The position numbers were made by a program, and so were the translations under genes. Of a stretch of 64,000 nucleotides of DNA, positions 34,589-42,148 are shown one piece after another. The notes below the pieces were generated by a model. It was given only the letters and a program-made list of their open reading frames with translations, was not told where the DNA came from and did not search any database. The stretch is from NCBI GenBank assembly GCA_963734025.1, contig CAVTFR010000002.1, positions 310,001-374,000 of the forward strand, given 5' to 3'. The stretch is from JACVRW01 sp963734025. GTDB taxonomy: Bacteria > Actinomycetota > Thermoleophilia > Solirubrobacterales > Thermoleophilaceae. Within the stretch, counting starts at the first letter, position 1, and every line of letters begins with the position of its first letter.

Positions 34589-35163
34589 GCGAGATGCCGC
34601 TGGACGATCTCGAGCGCCACCTCGAACAGCTTCCGAAGGAGGCGTGGGACCGCCCCACACCGCCCCCGCCCCCGTGGCCCGCGGAGGAGGCCCGGCCGGC
34701 ACGCCAGAGGCGGCGGCTCGTTCTCCGTCCAGTGGCGGCCGCGCTCGCGTCGATCGCGTTGCTCGCCGCCGGCATCGGCGCCGGCCTCCTGCTCTCGAAC
34801 GACGACGAGGGCAGCGGCGACGGCGACCTCGAGCGCGTGCAGCTCGCCCCGGTCGTCAGCGCGGCCGGGAATGCCGGCGGCGTGGCCGAGCTGCGCCCCG
34901 AGGCCGGCGGCCGTGCCACGGTCGAGCTGCGCGGGCTGAAGCCGAGCGGCGACCGCGACTTCTACGAGCTCTGGCTGCTCGGCGACGACGGCGAGCTCGT
35001 CTCGCTCGGCTCGGTGCGGGTGCCGGAGTCGGGCGACGCGACGCTCGACGTCGAGCTGCCCGTCGACCCGAAGCAGTTCCGCTACCTCGACCTGTCGCGC
35101 GAGCCCGACGACGGCGACCCCGGCCACTCGACCGTCTCGATCCTGCGCGGGCCGGTCACCTGA
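34585..35163 (+). CDS. Anti-sigma factor with RskA-like C-terminal domain
   Basis: A 192-residue single-pass membrane protein. A short cytosolic N-terminus (1-45, with a proline run) is followed by one helix at about 49-71 and an extracytoplasmic domain (about 80-190) ending YELWLLGDDGELVSLGSVRV and HSTVSILRGPV, typical of the RskA C-terminal family. No H-x3-C-x2-C zinc motif is present. Overlap with the sigma gene indicates coupled translation, so it should hold that sigma factor at the membrane until signalled. ATG 34594 is an alternative start. Confidence 0.87.
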   Translation: MSEMPLDDLERHLEQLPKEAWDRPTPPPPPWPAEEARPARQRRRLVLRPVAAALASIALLAAGIGAGLLLSNDDEGSGDGDLERVQLAPVVSAAGNAGGVAELRPEAGGRATVELRGLKPSGDRDFYELWLLGDDGELVSLGSVRVPESGDATLDVELPVDPKQFRYLDLSREPDDGDPGHSTVSILRGPVT

Positions 35164-35734
35164 GCTTCTCGCCGCGCTCGAGCATCGCGACGAACCTCTC
35201 GAGCCTGCGGGCCCGGGTTTCCGGCCGCTTCGCATCGCCCAGGCGGTAGACGAACGCGTAGCGGTTCTGGCTGTCGAGGGCGTCGAAGAACTCCTTCGCG
35301 CGCGGGCGCGAGTCGAGCTCGCGCTGCAGGTCCTCGGGGACCTTGCTCGCCCGCTGGCCCTCGTAGGCCGCATCCCAGCGGCCGTCCGCGCGCGCCCGCT
35401 CGACCTCCGCGAGGCCGGCGGGCCGCATGCGCTCCTCGGCGGTCATCTGCTCGACCTTGTCGCGGTTGATCCGCGACCACCTGCTGCGTGGCCTGCGCGG
35501 CGTGAAGCGCTGCAGGAAGTGTGTCTCGTCGAGGCCCTCGCGGCGCCCGTCGATCCAGCCGAAGCAGAGCGCGACGTCGACCGCCTCGTCATGGCGGACG
35601 CTCTCGATGCCGGTGGCCTTCTTGGCCATCTTGATCCACACGCCGCCGGCGCTCTCGTGGTTCTGCTCGAGCCACTCCTCCCACTCGGCTGGGGAGGCGA
35701 AGAAGATCGTCTCGAGGCCGTCGTCCGCGCCCAC
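35156..35734 (-). CDS. YdeI/OmpD-associated family protein
   Basis: A 192-residue cytosolic protein. Conserved blocks are FFASPAEWEEWLEQNHESAG, VWIKMAKK, ALCFGWIDGRR, FTPRRPRSRWSRINRDKVEQ and a C-terminal helical bundle with AKEFFDALDSQNRYAFVYRL. These define the YdeI/OmpD-associated (DUF1801-like plus C-terminal) family, of unknown biochemical role. GTG 35734 matches the family N-terminus. The 3' end overlaps the convergent anti-sigma gene by 8 bp. Confidence 0.88.
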   Translation of the reverse strand: MGADDGLETIFFASPAEWEEWLEQNHESAGGVWIKMAKKATGIESVRHDEAVDVALCFGWIDGRREGLDETHFLQRFTPRRPRSRWSRINRDKVEQMTAEERMRPAGLAEVERARADGRWDAAYEGQRASKVPEDLQRELDSRPRAKEFFDALDSQNRYAFVYRLGDAKRPETRARRLERFVAMLERGEKLR

Positions 35735-35744
35735 CCGCGCGAGG

Positions 35745-37136
35745 CTACCCGGCGCGGCCCAGGGCCGGCTCACCGAGGCCGCGCAGGACCTGGAGCAGCT
35801 CGCGCAGCGTGGCGTCACCCGTGTCGGGCGCCGTCACCACGAGGCGCAGGTTGCGCTCGCCGCCGACGGTCGTCGAGCCGAAGTGCAGCCGCCCGCCGTC
35901 GAGCGCTCGCTCGCGCAGCGCAAGCTGGTCGCCGTCGCCGATCCGGAAGCAGAGGATGTTGCTCTCCGGCACATAGGCGCAGCTCACATCGGGCTCGCGC
36001 GCGAGGAGGTCGTGGAAGCGACGGGCCGTGTCGAAGCGCGACGCCACGTACTCGCCGAGCCCGCGCTCCCCGGCCCAGGCGAGCGACAGGAACAGCTTGA
36101 GGCCCATGGTCGTCTTCGTCGTCTCGAGCGCGCGGTCGAGCAGGTCGAAGCCCACCGAGTCGTTTTCGTTGAAGAGGTAGTCGCCGCTCTGGCGGAACGC
36201 GGCGTGCAGGTCGGCGCCGCGGCGCGTCAGCACGGCCGCGCAGAGGCCGGAGGTGCGCAGCAGCTTGTGCGCGTCCCAGACCACCGAGTCGCCGAGCTCG
36301 ATGCCGTCGAGCAGGGCGCGGTGGCGCTCGGAGAGGAGCGCCGAGGCGCCGTGCGCGGCGTCGACGTGCAGCCAGATCCCGTGCTCGCGGCAGACCGCGC
36401 CGATCGCGCGCAGGTCGTCGTAGAGGCCGGTGCTGGTTGCGCATGCCAGGGCCACCAGGGCGAGCGGGCGGCGGCCGGCGGCGGCACAGCGGTCGAGCGC
36501 ATCCTCGAGCCGGTCGGGCCGGATCCGCTCGAGCTCGTCGACCTCGAGCTCGAGCACGGCGTCCTCCCCCAGCCCGAGGATCGCCGCGGCCCGCCGGACC
36601 GAGTAGTGCGCGGACGGCGGCGCGAGCAGGGCGAGGTCGGACGGGGTGCCGGAGCGCCAGGCCTCCGGAGCCACGCGGGCGCGGGCGGCGAGCAGCGCCG
36701 TGAGGTTCGCGAGCGAGCCGCCGCTCGTGAGGACACCGGCGGCGTCGCGACCGAAGCCGACCTTGTCGAGCATCCAGCGCACGACCTGGCGCTCGATGGT
36801 CGCCCCGGCGGCCCCCATCTCGTAGATCGCCATCGGGTTGTTGGTGGCGCCGTGAATCAGGTCTGCGACGGCGGCCCCCGTGGACGGGACGGCCACCTGG
36901 TGGGCCATCGAACCGGGGTGGTGCAGGCGTACCGTGGCCTCGAGGTACCGGGGTAGCCACTCCTCGAGGGCCGCGGCGTCCATGCCGCCCTCCGCGATCC
37001 AGCGAGACAGCTCGAGCTCGTCGGCGAGGTCGTCGGGATCGGGCCGCGCGTTCACCGGCCCGAGCCCGGTGCGCGCGTCGGCGACGTGCTCTCGCCAGCA
37101 GCTCGACGGCGGTGTGAGCGGCCTCGGCGTAGTCAT
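35745..37136 (-). CDS. PLP-dependent aromatic-L-amino-acid decarboxylase-like protein
   Basis: A group II PLP decarboxylase of about 463 residues. The PLP lysine is in VVWDAHKLLRTSG, the cofactor Asp in HVDAAHG, and the substrate region LHHPGSMAHQVAVPS near residue 75 is intact. Read from ATG 37136 the first 15 residues (PRPLTPPSS) are unlike the family. The adjacent ATG at 37140, one frame away, gives MDDYAEAAHTAVELLA, the expected N-terminus, so a 1-base frame change lies near 37088-37095. Translation from 37136 could still make a nearly full enzyme. It is divergent from an Lrp regulator. Confidence 0.8.
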   Translation of the reverse strand: MTTPRPLTPPSSCWREHVADARTGLGPVNARPDPDDLADELELSRWIAEGGMDAAALEEWLPRYLEATVRLHHPGSMAHQVAVPSTGAAVADLIHGATNNPMAIYEMGAAGATIERQVVRWMLDKVGFGRDAAGVLTSGGSLANLTALLAARARVAPEAWRSGTPSDLALLAPPSAHYSVRRAAAILGLGEDAVLELEVDELERIRPDRLEDALDRCAAAGRRPLALVALACATSTGLYDDLRAIGAVCREHGIWLHVDAAHGASALLSERHRALLDGIELGDSVVWDAHKLLRTSGLCAAVLTRRGADLHAAFRQSGDYLFNENDSVGFDLLDRALETTKTTMGLKLFLSLAWAGERGLGEYVASRFDTARRFHDLLAREPDVSCAYVPESNILCFRIGDGDQLALRERALDGGRLHFGSTTVGGERNLRLVVTAPDTGDATLRELLQVLRGLGEPALGRAG

Positions 37137-37222
37137 CCATGGCGAGCAAGTATGCGCCCTCCGGCGAGGCATATGGTGACGTCTCGCACACTTCAGACCG
37201 GCTTCTGCGCAACTATCTGCCA

Positions 37223-37684
37223 ATGGACGCCATCGATCGCGCCATGCTGCGCCATCTACAGGAGGACGGCCGGCTGACGAACGCGGCGCTCGCCGAGCGC
37301 GTTCATCTCTCCCCCTCGCCGTCGCTCCGCCGGCTCAAGCGGCTCGAGCAGGACGGCACGATCCGCGGGTACCGCGCGATCCTCGATCGCCGCCGGGTGG
37401 GGCTCGAGCTGACCGTGTTCGTGGAGGTCAAGCTGACCGGGCACTCGCAGGAGCGCGCCGACGAGTTCTCGGCGGCCGTGGCCGAGATCGACGCCGTGGT
37501 CGCCTGCCACATCGTCGCGGGCATGGCCGACTTCCTGCTCGAGGTGGTCGTCCCCGACCTCCCCGCCTACGAGCGGCTGCTGCTCGAGACGCTCCTCGAG
37601 CTGCCGGGCGTGACCGACGTGCGCAGCAACGTCGCCATCCGGACGGTCAAGGAGGCAGGACCGCTGCCTCTCGCGGCCGAGTGA
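37223..37684 (+). CDS. Lrp/AsnC-family transcriptional regulator
   Basis: A 153-residue regulator with the AsnC helix-turn-helix at about 2-48 (AMLRHLQEDGRLTNAALAER, LSPSPSLRRLKRLE) and a RAM domain from about 62 (FVEVKLTGHSQE, ACHIVAGMADFLLEV). ATG 37223 is chosen because the family starts MDAIDR; AACTAT just upstream fits a -10 of a leaderless gene. It is divergent from the decarboxylase and probably controls it. TATGC at 37151-37155 and GCATA at 37169-37173 form a possible operator between them. Confidence 0.88.
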   Translation: MDAIDRAMLRHLQEDGRLTNAALAERVHLSPSPSLRRLKRLEQDGTIRGYRAILDRRRVGLELTVFVEVKLTGHSQERADEFSAAVAEIDAVVACHIVAGMADFLLEVVVPDLPAYERLLLETLLELPGVTDVRSNVAIRTVKEAGPLPLAAE

Positions 37685-37685
37685 G

Positions 37686-37856
37686 TCAGCCCACGTAGCA
37701 GAGCGCGGGACTGCCGCCCGCGTACGACAGGCGCTCCGCGCGCTCCCTCACCGCGGCGGTCGGACCCGCCCGGCGCGCCGCCGCGAGACCGGCGTCGCCC
37801 TCCTCCAGTTCCTGCATGCGCGTGATCTCGATGTTCTGGTCGACTCGCTTGGCCAT
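37686..37856 (-). CDS. Possible small protein of 56 residues
   Basis: An ATG-started reading of 56 codons, MAKRVDQNIEITRMQELEEG to LSYAGGSPALCYVG, with amphipathic helical character in the first two thirds and a Gly/Ala-rich end. No RBS is visible. It is divergent from the truncated LysR gene, whose usual partner would lie here, so it may be the remnant of a regulated gene rather than a complete one. I do not recognise it. Confidence 0.35.
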   Translation of the reverse strand: MAKRVDQNIEITRMQELEEGDAGLAAARRAGPTAAVRERAERLSYAGGSPALCYVG

Positions 37857-37897
37857 CGATTAGCGGCGCCAATCGGGCGGGTATCGTCCTTGTTGCG

Positions 37898-38026
37898 ATG
37901 AGCACCGCACCGTCGATCGAGCTGCGCGATCTCGTGGCGCTCGTGACCGTGGGAAGCGAGCGCTCGTTCGGCCCCGCCGGCGACCGGCTCGGCTACAGCC
38001 AGTCGGCCGTCAGCCAGCAGATGTGA
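37898..38026 (+). pseudogene. LysR regulator truncated after the DNA-binding helix
   Basis: A 42-residue reading with IELRDLVALVTVGSERSFG and YSQSAVSQQM, the first two-thirds of a LysR winged helix, followed at once by TGA. The rest of the helix-turn-helix (LE-type turn), linker and effector domain are missing. The stop overlaps the start of the isochorismatase-like gene, suggesting a deletion joined the two. Confidence 0.75.
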
Positions 38027-38448
38027 TGACGGCGCCCACCGCGCTCATCGTCGTCGACCTGCAGAAGGGCACGGAGGACCCCTCGTGGGGGCCGCGCAAC
38101 AACCCGTCCTGCGAGGCCAACGTCGGCGCGCTGCTCGAGGTGTGGCGCTCACGCGGACAGCCGGTCGTCTACATCCGCCACGACTCGGTCGAGCCCGGCT
38201 CGACGCTCCGGCCCGGCGAATCCGGCAACGACCTCCACAAGGTGCTCGGCTTCGACGTGCGCTTCGTGCTCGACGCGACCTACACCCACGATCGCGTCAC
38301 GCGCGACGGCGAGCTGATCACCGCCGACGAGCTCGCGCGGGTGACCGCGGTCAACCTCGAGCCGGAGTTCTGCCGCGTCGTGACGACCGCCGGCGCGATC
38401 GAGGAGCTCGACGCGCTGCAGCCCGCGGCCGGCGGCTTCGGCCCGTGA
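38026..38448 (+). pseudogene. Isochorismatase-like cysteine hydrolase with in-frame core deletion
   Basis: A 140-residue reading. The N-terminus has the catalytic Asp (ALIVVDLQKG) and RRNNP-like block (GPRNNPSCEAN), and the C-terminus has FVLDATYTHDRV and LITADELARVTAVNLEPEF. Between LHKVL and GFDVRFV about 50-55 residues usual in the family are absent in frame, including the catalytic Lys region and the TT(D/N)HC motif with the nucleophilic Cys. Only one member of the Asp-Lys-Cys triad remains, so hydrolase activity is unlikely. The upstream junction also removes most of a LysR gene. Expected family length is about 185-195. Confidence 0.7.
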
Positions 38449-38861
38449 TCGACGAGAGCAGCGAGTTCGGGGCCCGCGCCGCGCGACGCCTGCGCGAGGA
38501 GGTCGTGGTCTGGATGACCACGGTCTCGCCGGCCGGAACGCCCGTCCCCCGACCGGTCTGGTTCCTCTGGGACGGGGAGGAGTCCGCGCTCGTCTACAGC
38601 CGGCCGAGCCCGCGCGTGCGCAACATCGAGGCGAACCCGCGCGTGACGTTCAACTTCGACGGCGACGGCGGAGGCGGCGACGTGATCGTCTTCACCGGCA
38701 CGGCGGCGGTCGACCCGGAGACGCCGCCGGCGGATCGGTCACCGGACTACGTGGCGAAGTACGACGGGCACATCGCGCGCATCGGGATGACGCCGGCGAG
38801 CTTCGCCGCGGCCTACAGCGTCCCGGTGCGGGTGCGCTTCACGCGCGTGGACGGGCACTGA
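38445..38861 (+). CDS. F420/FMN-binding pyridoxamine-oxidase-like protein
   Basis: A 138-residue split-barrel flavoprotein of the PNPOx-like/F420-dependent class. Conserved blocks are WMTTVSPAGTPVPRPVWFLW, ALVYSRPSPRVRNIEANPRV and VIVFTGTAAVD, as in the Rv3369-type (TIGR03667-like) group. The GTG start overlaps the previous stop (GTGA), so it is translationally coupled. It probably reduces or binds an F420- or FMN-dependent substrate in the cytosol. Confidence 0.85.
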   Translation: MIDESSEFGARAARRLREEVVVWMTTVSPAGTPVPRPVWFLWDGEESALVYSRPSPRVRNIEANPRVTFNFDGDGGGGDVIVFTGTAAVDPETPPADRSPDYVAKYDGHIARIGMTPASFAAAYSVPVRVRFTRVDGH

Positions 38862-38915
38862 GCGCCGCGGTCTCCTCCGCTCCACACGGGGAGCGGGAGG
38901 TGAGATCCTTGAGGC

Positions 38916-39299
38916 GTGAGCGACAGCAGTGATCCGGACACTGCGCAGCTCAGGGAGCTGATGGGCCGCGTGTTGGAGTCGCAAGCGTCCGAGGCGCTCG
39001 GGGATTTCATGGTGCGGCGCGACGCGCTCAGCCAACTGGCGCCGAGACTGGATGACGCGGTACTGAACGGCATCGACGAGTCGCCGGATGGCGGGGCCGC
39101 GATGGCGGAGGCGCATCTGAGCGGCCTGCCCAATCGCGAGCGCGAAGAGCTTCTGGAGCGGGCCGCCCTCGAGACCGGCCGCCGCCTGCATGCGGCCGCA
39201 TTCGCGCTGCTCGCGGCCGCACGTACCGGGAGGCTCCCGGTCGAGGTCACACCCCAGATGGTGGCCGTGGCGGCGATAACCGAGCTCGGCGACTCGTAG
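38916..39299 (+). CDS. Hypothetical helical protein
   Basis: A 127-residue, predominantly helical cytosolic protein with no cysteines and no recognised motif (LRELMGRVLESQASEALGDF, LPNREREELLERAALETGRR). The GTG start follows a purine-rich stretch. Codon usage matches its neighbours, which supports a real gene. I cannot name a family. Confidence 0.55.
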   Translation: MSDSSDPDTAQLRELMGRVLESQASEALGDFMVRRDALSQLAPRLDDAVLNGIDESPDGGAAMAEAHLSGLPNREREELLERAALETGRRLHAAAFALLAAARTGRLPVEVTPQMVAVAAITELGDS

Positions 39300-39326
39300 G
39301 AGCTGGAACGCGCCGGAGCGGAGACC

Positions 39327-39599
39327 TCAGTCGGGCGCGCTGCACGGAACGTCGTCGCCACCCGGCACATCGAAGGTGACCGCGCGCGCGTCGCCGTAGG
39401 GCCAGTCCAGCTTCGCGGCGTCGCAGAACCGGCCCGCCTCCTCCTTGCTCTCGGCCTTGACTGCGGGACGGCCGTCGACGATGCCCTTCGCCTCCGGCAG
39501 CTGCTCGTCGCTGCCGGGCCCGGCGTCGTCGTCTGCGCAGCCGATCAGCACGGCGGCGGCGAGCGCGGCGATCAGGGCTGTAGGGGGGCGGCTTCTCAC
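39327..39599 (-). CDS. Small putative lipoprotein
   Basis: A 90-residue exported protein. A signal sequence with hydrophobic run ALIAALAAAVLIGC provides a lipobox (LIGC, Cys near 20), so it is expected to be lipidated and held on the outer face of the membrane. The mature part is acidic with two further cysteines and the segment EEAGRFCDAAKLDWPYGD. It is divergent from the SGNH hydrolase gene across 58 bp. Function unknown. Confidence 0.65.
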   Translation of the reverse strand: MRSRPPTALIAALAAAVLIGCADDDAGPGSDEQLPEAKGIVDGRPAVKAESKEEAGRFCDAAKLDWPYGDARAVTFDVPGGDDVPCSAPD

Positions 39600-39657
39600 T
39601 TGACACCGCCCTACTACCCGGAAAGGATCACCGCGCCAAACGGAGGAGGGGACGGAA

Positions 39658-40857
39658 ATGCGTGCTGCGCTTCGAGCGTACCTGGTTGTCTCGATCGCGC
39701 TGCTGGCGGCCGCGGCGCCGGCGGCCGCCGACGGACCGGGCGTCGGGACCCCGACCGTCGTGACGCTCGGCGACTCGGCGATCTCGGGCGAGGCCGGGCG
39801 CTGGGCCGGTAACACGAACATGGCGTCATGGCGCGTGGATGCGCTCGGCTCGACCGCCTACTGGGACACGCCGAGCGGCGAGGCAATCCCCGGCTGCCAC
39901 CGCTCGAAGGCGGCCCAGGCACACATCGGCGGCGGCGTGGCGAGCGCGAACCTCGCCTGCTCCGGCGCCAAGACGACCACCGGCGGCACCGGCTCCGGCC
40001 AGGACTTCAAGCCGGGCATCGACTTCTACTCGGACGCCCAGGGCCGCAAGGGCCAAGCGCTGGCGCTGCAGGAGTACGCGAGCACGCACAACGTCAAGGC
40101 GATCGTCGTGATGATCGGGGCGAACAACTACGGCTTCGCCGCGATCGTCGAGCGCTGCGTCCTCAACTGGGTGACCTCGCCGTCGTGGTGGAAGAACTAC
40201 TGCTCGGACGACTCGGACATGACCTCGCGCTTCACGGCTGCCCGCCAGGCGCAGGAGACCGAGAACGTGCGGCAGGCGCTGCTGCGCGTGTCGCAGGCGA
40301 TGTCGAACGCGGGCTACAACGCGTCTCAATACGCGATCCTCGGCCAGACCTACTGGTCCCCGGTTCCGCGCGGCAACGGCATGCGCTATCCGGAGAGCGG
40401 CTGGACGCGCCAGTCGATCGGCGGCTGCGGCGCATGGAACCGCGACCTGAACTGGGCGAATGACACGGTTGTCGTCGCCATGAACAACACGATGCGCAAC
40501 GCAGTCGCGCAGACCGGCCTGTCGAACGCGGGCGTGCTGGACATGCAAGACGCGCTCACCGGCCGGCGGCTGTGCGAGAACACGGTCGGGCTGCTAGAGG
40601 AGGTCGGACTGTCGTCCTGGCAGGACGCCGCCGCGGTCGACCGGACCGAGTGGGTCGGCCAGATTCGCACGCTCACGACGCTCGTCGGCCCCTACCAGCT
40701 TCAGGAGGACGCGCACGCCTCCTACTGGGGCCAGCTGGCGATGCGCAACTGCCTGCGGCAGGCCTACAACGGAGGCGCCGTGCGCGGCGGCCGCTGCGTG
40801 CGGGCGGCGAATGGCCTGAACGCGCAGGGAGAACCCAACATGCAGCTCGTCGACTAG
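39658..40857 (+). CDS. Secreted SGNH/GDSL-type hydrolase
   Basis: A 399-residue exported hydrolase. A signal peptide (MRAALRAYLVVSIALLAAAA, cleavage near 24) precedes the SGNH blocks: TLGDSAISGE with the nucleophilic Ser (about 37), ACSGAKT (Gly), MIGANNYGF (Asn) and a C-terminal EDAHASYWGQ carrying the Asp-x2-His pair. Eight or more cysteines suggest disulfides. Family members deacetylate or hydrolyse lipids and carbohydrate esters outside the cell. A strong GGAGGAGGGG RBS lies just upstream. Confidence 0.85.
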   Translation: MRAALRAYLVVSIALLAAAAPAAADGPGVGTPTVVTLGDSAISGEAGRWAGNTNMASWRVDALGSTAYWDTPSGEAIPGCHRSKAAQAHIGGGVASANLACSGAKTTTGGTGSGQDFKPGIDFYSDAQGRKGQALALQEYASTHNVKAIVVMIGANNYGFAAIVERCVLNWVTSPSWWKNYCSDDSDMTSRFTAARQAQETENVRQALLRVSQAMSNAGYNASQYAILGQTYWSPVPRGNGMRYPESGWTRQSIGGCGAWNRDLNWANDTVVVAMNNTMRNAVAQTGLSNAGVLDMQDALTGRRLCENTVGLLEEVGLSSWQDAAAVDRTEWVGQIRTLTTLVGPYQLQEDAHASYWGQLAMRNCLRQAYNGGAVRGGRCVRAANGLNAQGEPNMQLVD

Positions 40858-41135
40858 GCCGTCGCGGAGCCGTCCGGGCTCAGCCGCCCCTCCCTGATAC
40901 GGGCGGCGAGCTCGTCGGACTCCTCGCGCAGGTAGGTGCCGTCCTCGAACTCGATCGCGGGGAGGGCGCTCTGCCCGGTTTGCTGCTTGATCTCCGCCCG
41001 GTTCCAGCGGAAGATCGGCTCCTTCACGACCTCGTACTCGATCCCCGCCTCATCGAGCGCGGACTGGACCTTCCAGCACGGATGCGATCCCGTCTTCAAG
41101 AAGGTGGCCGGGCAGCGGTGAAGTTTGACGGCCAT
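40854..41135 (-). CDS. Thioredoxin-fold (GST N-terminal-like) protein
   Basis: A 93-residue protein with a glutathione-S-transferase N-terminal-like thioredoxin fold: beta strand VKLHRCPA, the active-site-like HPCWKVQSALDE (about 18-29), cis-Pro motif SALPAIEFEDGTYL (about 56-69) and ESDELAARI. The C-x2-W rather than C-x2-C pattern favours a GST or monothiol role. Its stop overlaps the convergent SGNH gene by 4 bp. Confidence 0.8.
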   Translation of the reverse strand: MAVKLHRCPATFLKTGSHPCWKVQSALDEAGIEYEVVKEPIFRWNRAEIKQQTGQSALPAIEFEDGTYLREESDELAARIREGRLSPDGSATA

Positions 41136-41200
41136 CGCGCATCCCGGTTGATATCAGGGTCCGGGCCCCCGCGGGGCGACGGCGTTCCGCCCGCGCCCGC

Positions 41201-41602
41201 TCATTGAGATGGCGCCGCTACCTCCGTGAGTGCCATCGTGTTGCCGTCCGGGTCCTTGACCCAGGCCGCCCTGAAGCCGTCGCCGTCGAACACGCCGCGC
41301 TCGTCGGTGACGAGCCCGGGCTGCTCATAGCGTTCGAAGGCCACGCCCCGTGACGTGAGCTCTTCCATCGTCTCGTCGAGATCGTCTACGAACCAGCTCG
41401 CAAGCGTCGCGGGCGACCTGCCGGCGTTGTCGGGGGCGAGGTAGATGAAGAGCGTCGTCGCCTCGGCGCACGGGTAGTGCACGCTCACGCCGTCCTCCAC
41501 GTCGCCGGGGATCAGCCCCAGGCCGTCCTCGTAGAAACGCCTGGACCGTTCGAGGTCGGCCACGGCCGCCGCCGCCTCCAGTCTGCAATCGCTCAATCCC
41601 AT
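41201..41602 (-). CDS. VOC/glyoxalase-family protein
   Basis: A 133-residue VOC protein with two beta-alpha-beta3 halves: VADLERSRRFYEDGLGLIPG, LFIYLAPDNAG, SWFVDDLDETMEEL and FRAAWVKDPDGNTMALTEV. The terminal DPDGN-x-E block holds the expected metal ligand Glu. Binding partner unknown (fosfomycin/bleomycin-resistance-type or lyase). The ATG start has a GGAGG RBS just upstream. Confidence 0.88.
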   Translation of the reverse strand: MGLSDCRLEAAAAVADLERSRRFYEDGLGLIPGDVEDGVSVHYPCAEATTLFIYLAPDNAGRSPATLASWFVDDLDETMEELTSRGVAFERYEQPGLVTDERGVFDGDGFRAAWVKDPDGNTMALTEVAAPSQ

Positions 41603-41701
41603 TGGGCCTCCTGGTGCCGGTTCGCCTGTGGGGTCGACCTGAAGGACCCCCGCGACCGCCGGAATTCATCGGCCGGGTGCGGGCCATGTCATCGTAGCCG
41701 C

Positions 41702-42148
41702 GTGAGCTCGAGGGTCAGGGTCGTCGGGCGCCGGGTGCTGGTCCTGGCCGTCGTGGGCGTGCAGCTCTTCCTCGTCGCGCGCGGCTACTGGGCCGACCAC
41801 AAGGAGTTCGCCTTCCAGATGTTCCCCGAGTCGAGCACCTGGCGCGCGGACGTGACGCGCGTGACCGCCGATGGCCGGCGGGTACCGGTCGAGGTTCCGT
41901 GGGCGGGATACCGCTGGGACGAGCTCGTCCAGGACCGGGGCCTGCGCTACCCCTTGGCCCGCCATCACGCGGACGCCGGCCTCGACAACCAGCTTGCCTT
42001 CCTCGGCGCCGCGCTCGACTGGGTCGCCGCGAACACCCCGCGCGACGCGGAGACCCGCCACCTCGAGGCGCGCGTCACCGCCTGGCACAACGACGACCCG
42101 GCACGAACTGAGGTCCTTCGCAGCGGTGTCCGCGAGGACGGGCGGTGA
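41702..42148 (+). CDS. Membrane-anchored hypothetical protein in HTTM operon
   Basis: A 148-residue protein with one N-terminal membrane segment (about 11-30, VLVLAVVGVQLFLVARGYW), followed by an extracytoplasmic-looking region (DHKEFAFQMFPESSTWRADV, WHNDDPARTEVLRSG). The FAFQMFPE block is reminiscent of small partner proteins found beside HTTM genes. The GTG start follows directly on the overlapping-gene arrangement downstream: its stop overlaps the HTTM gene by 4 bp (GTGA), indicating coupled expression. No function known. Confidence 0.75.
   Translation: MSSRVRVVGRRVLVLAVVGVQLFLVARGYWADHKEFAFQMFPESSTWRADVTRVTADGRRVPVEVPWAGYRWDELVQDRGLRYPLARHHADAGLDNQLAFLGAALDWVAANTPRDAETRHLEARVTAWHNDDPARTEVLRSGVREDGR

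Noticed and set aside
41136..41200. Possible short RNA in the gap between two minus-strand genes
   Set aside because: Only 65 bp, no hairpin or promoter found.
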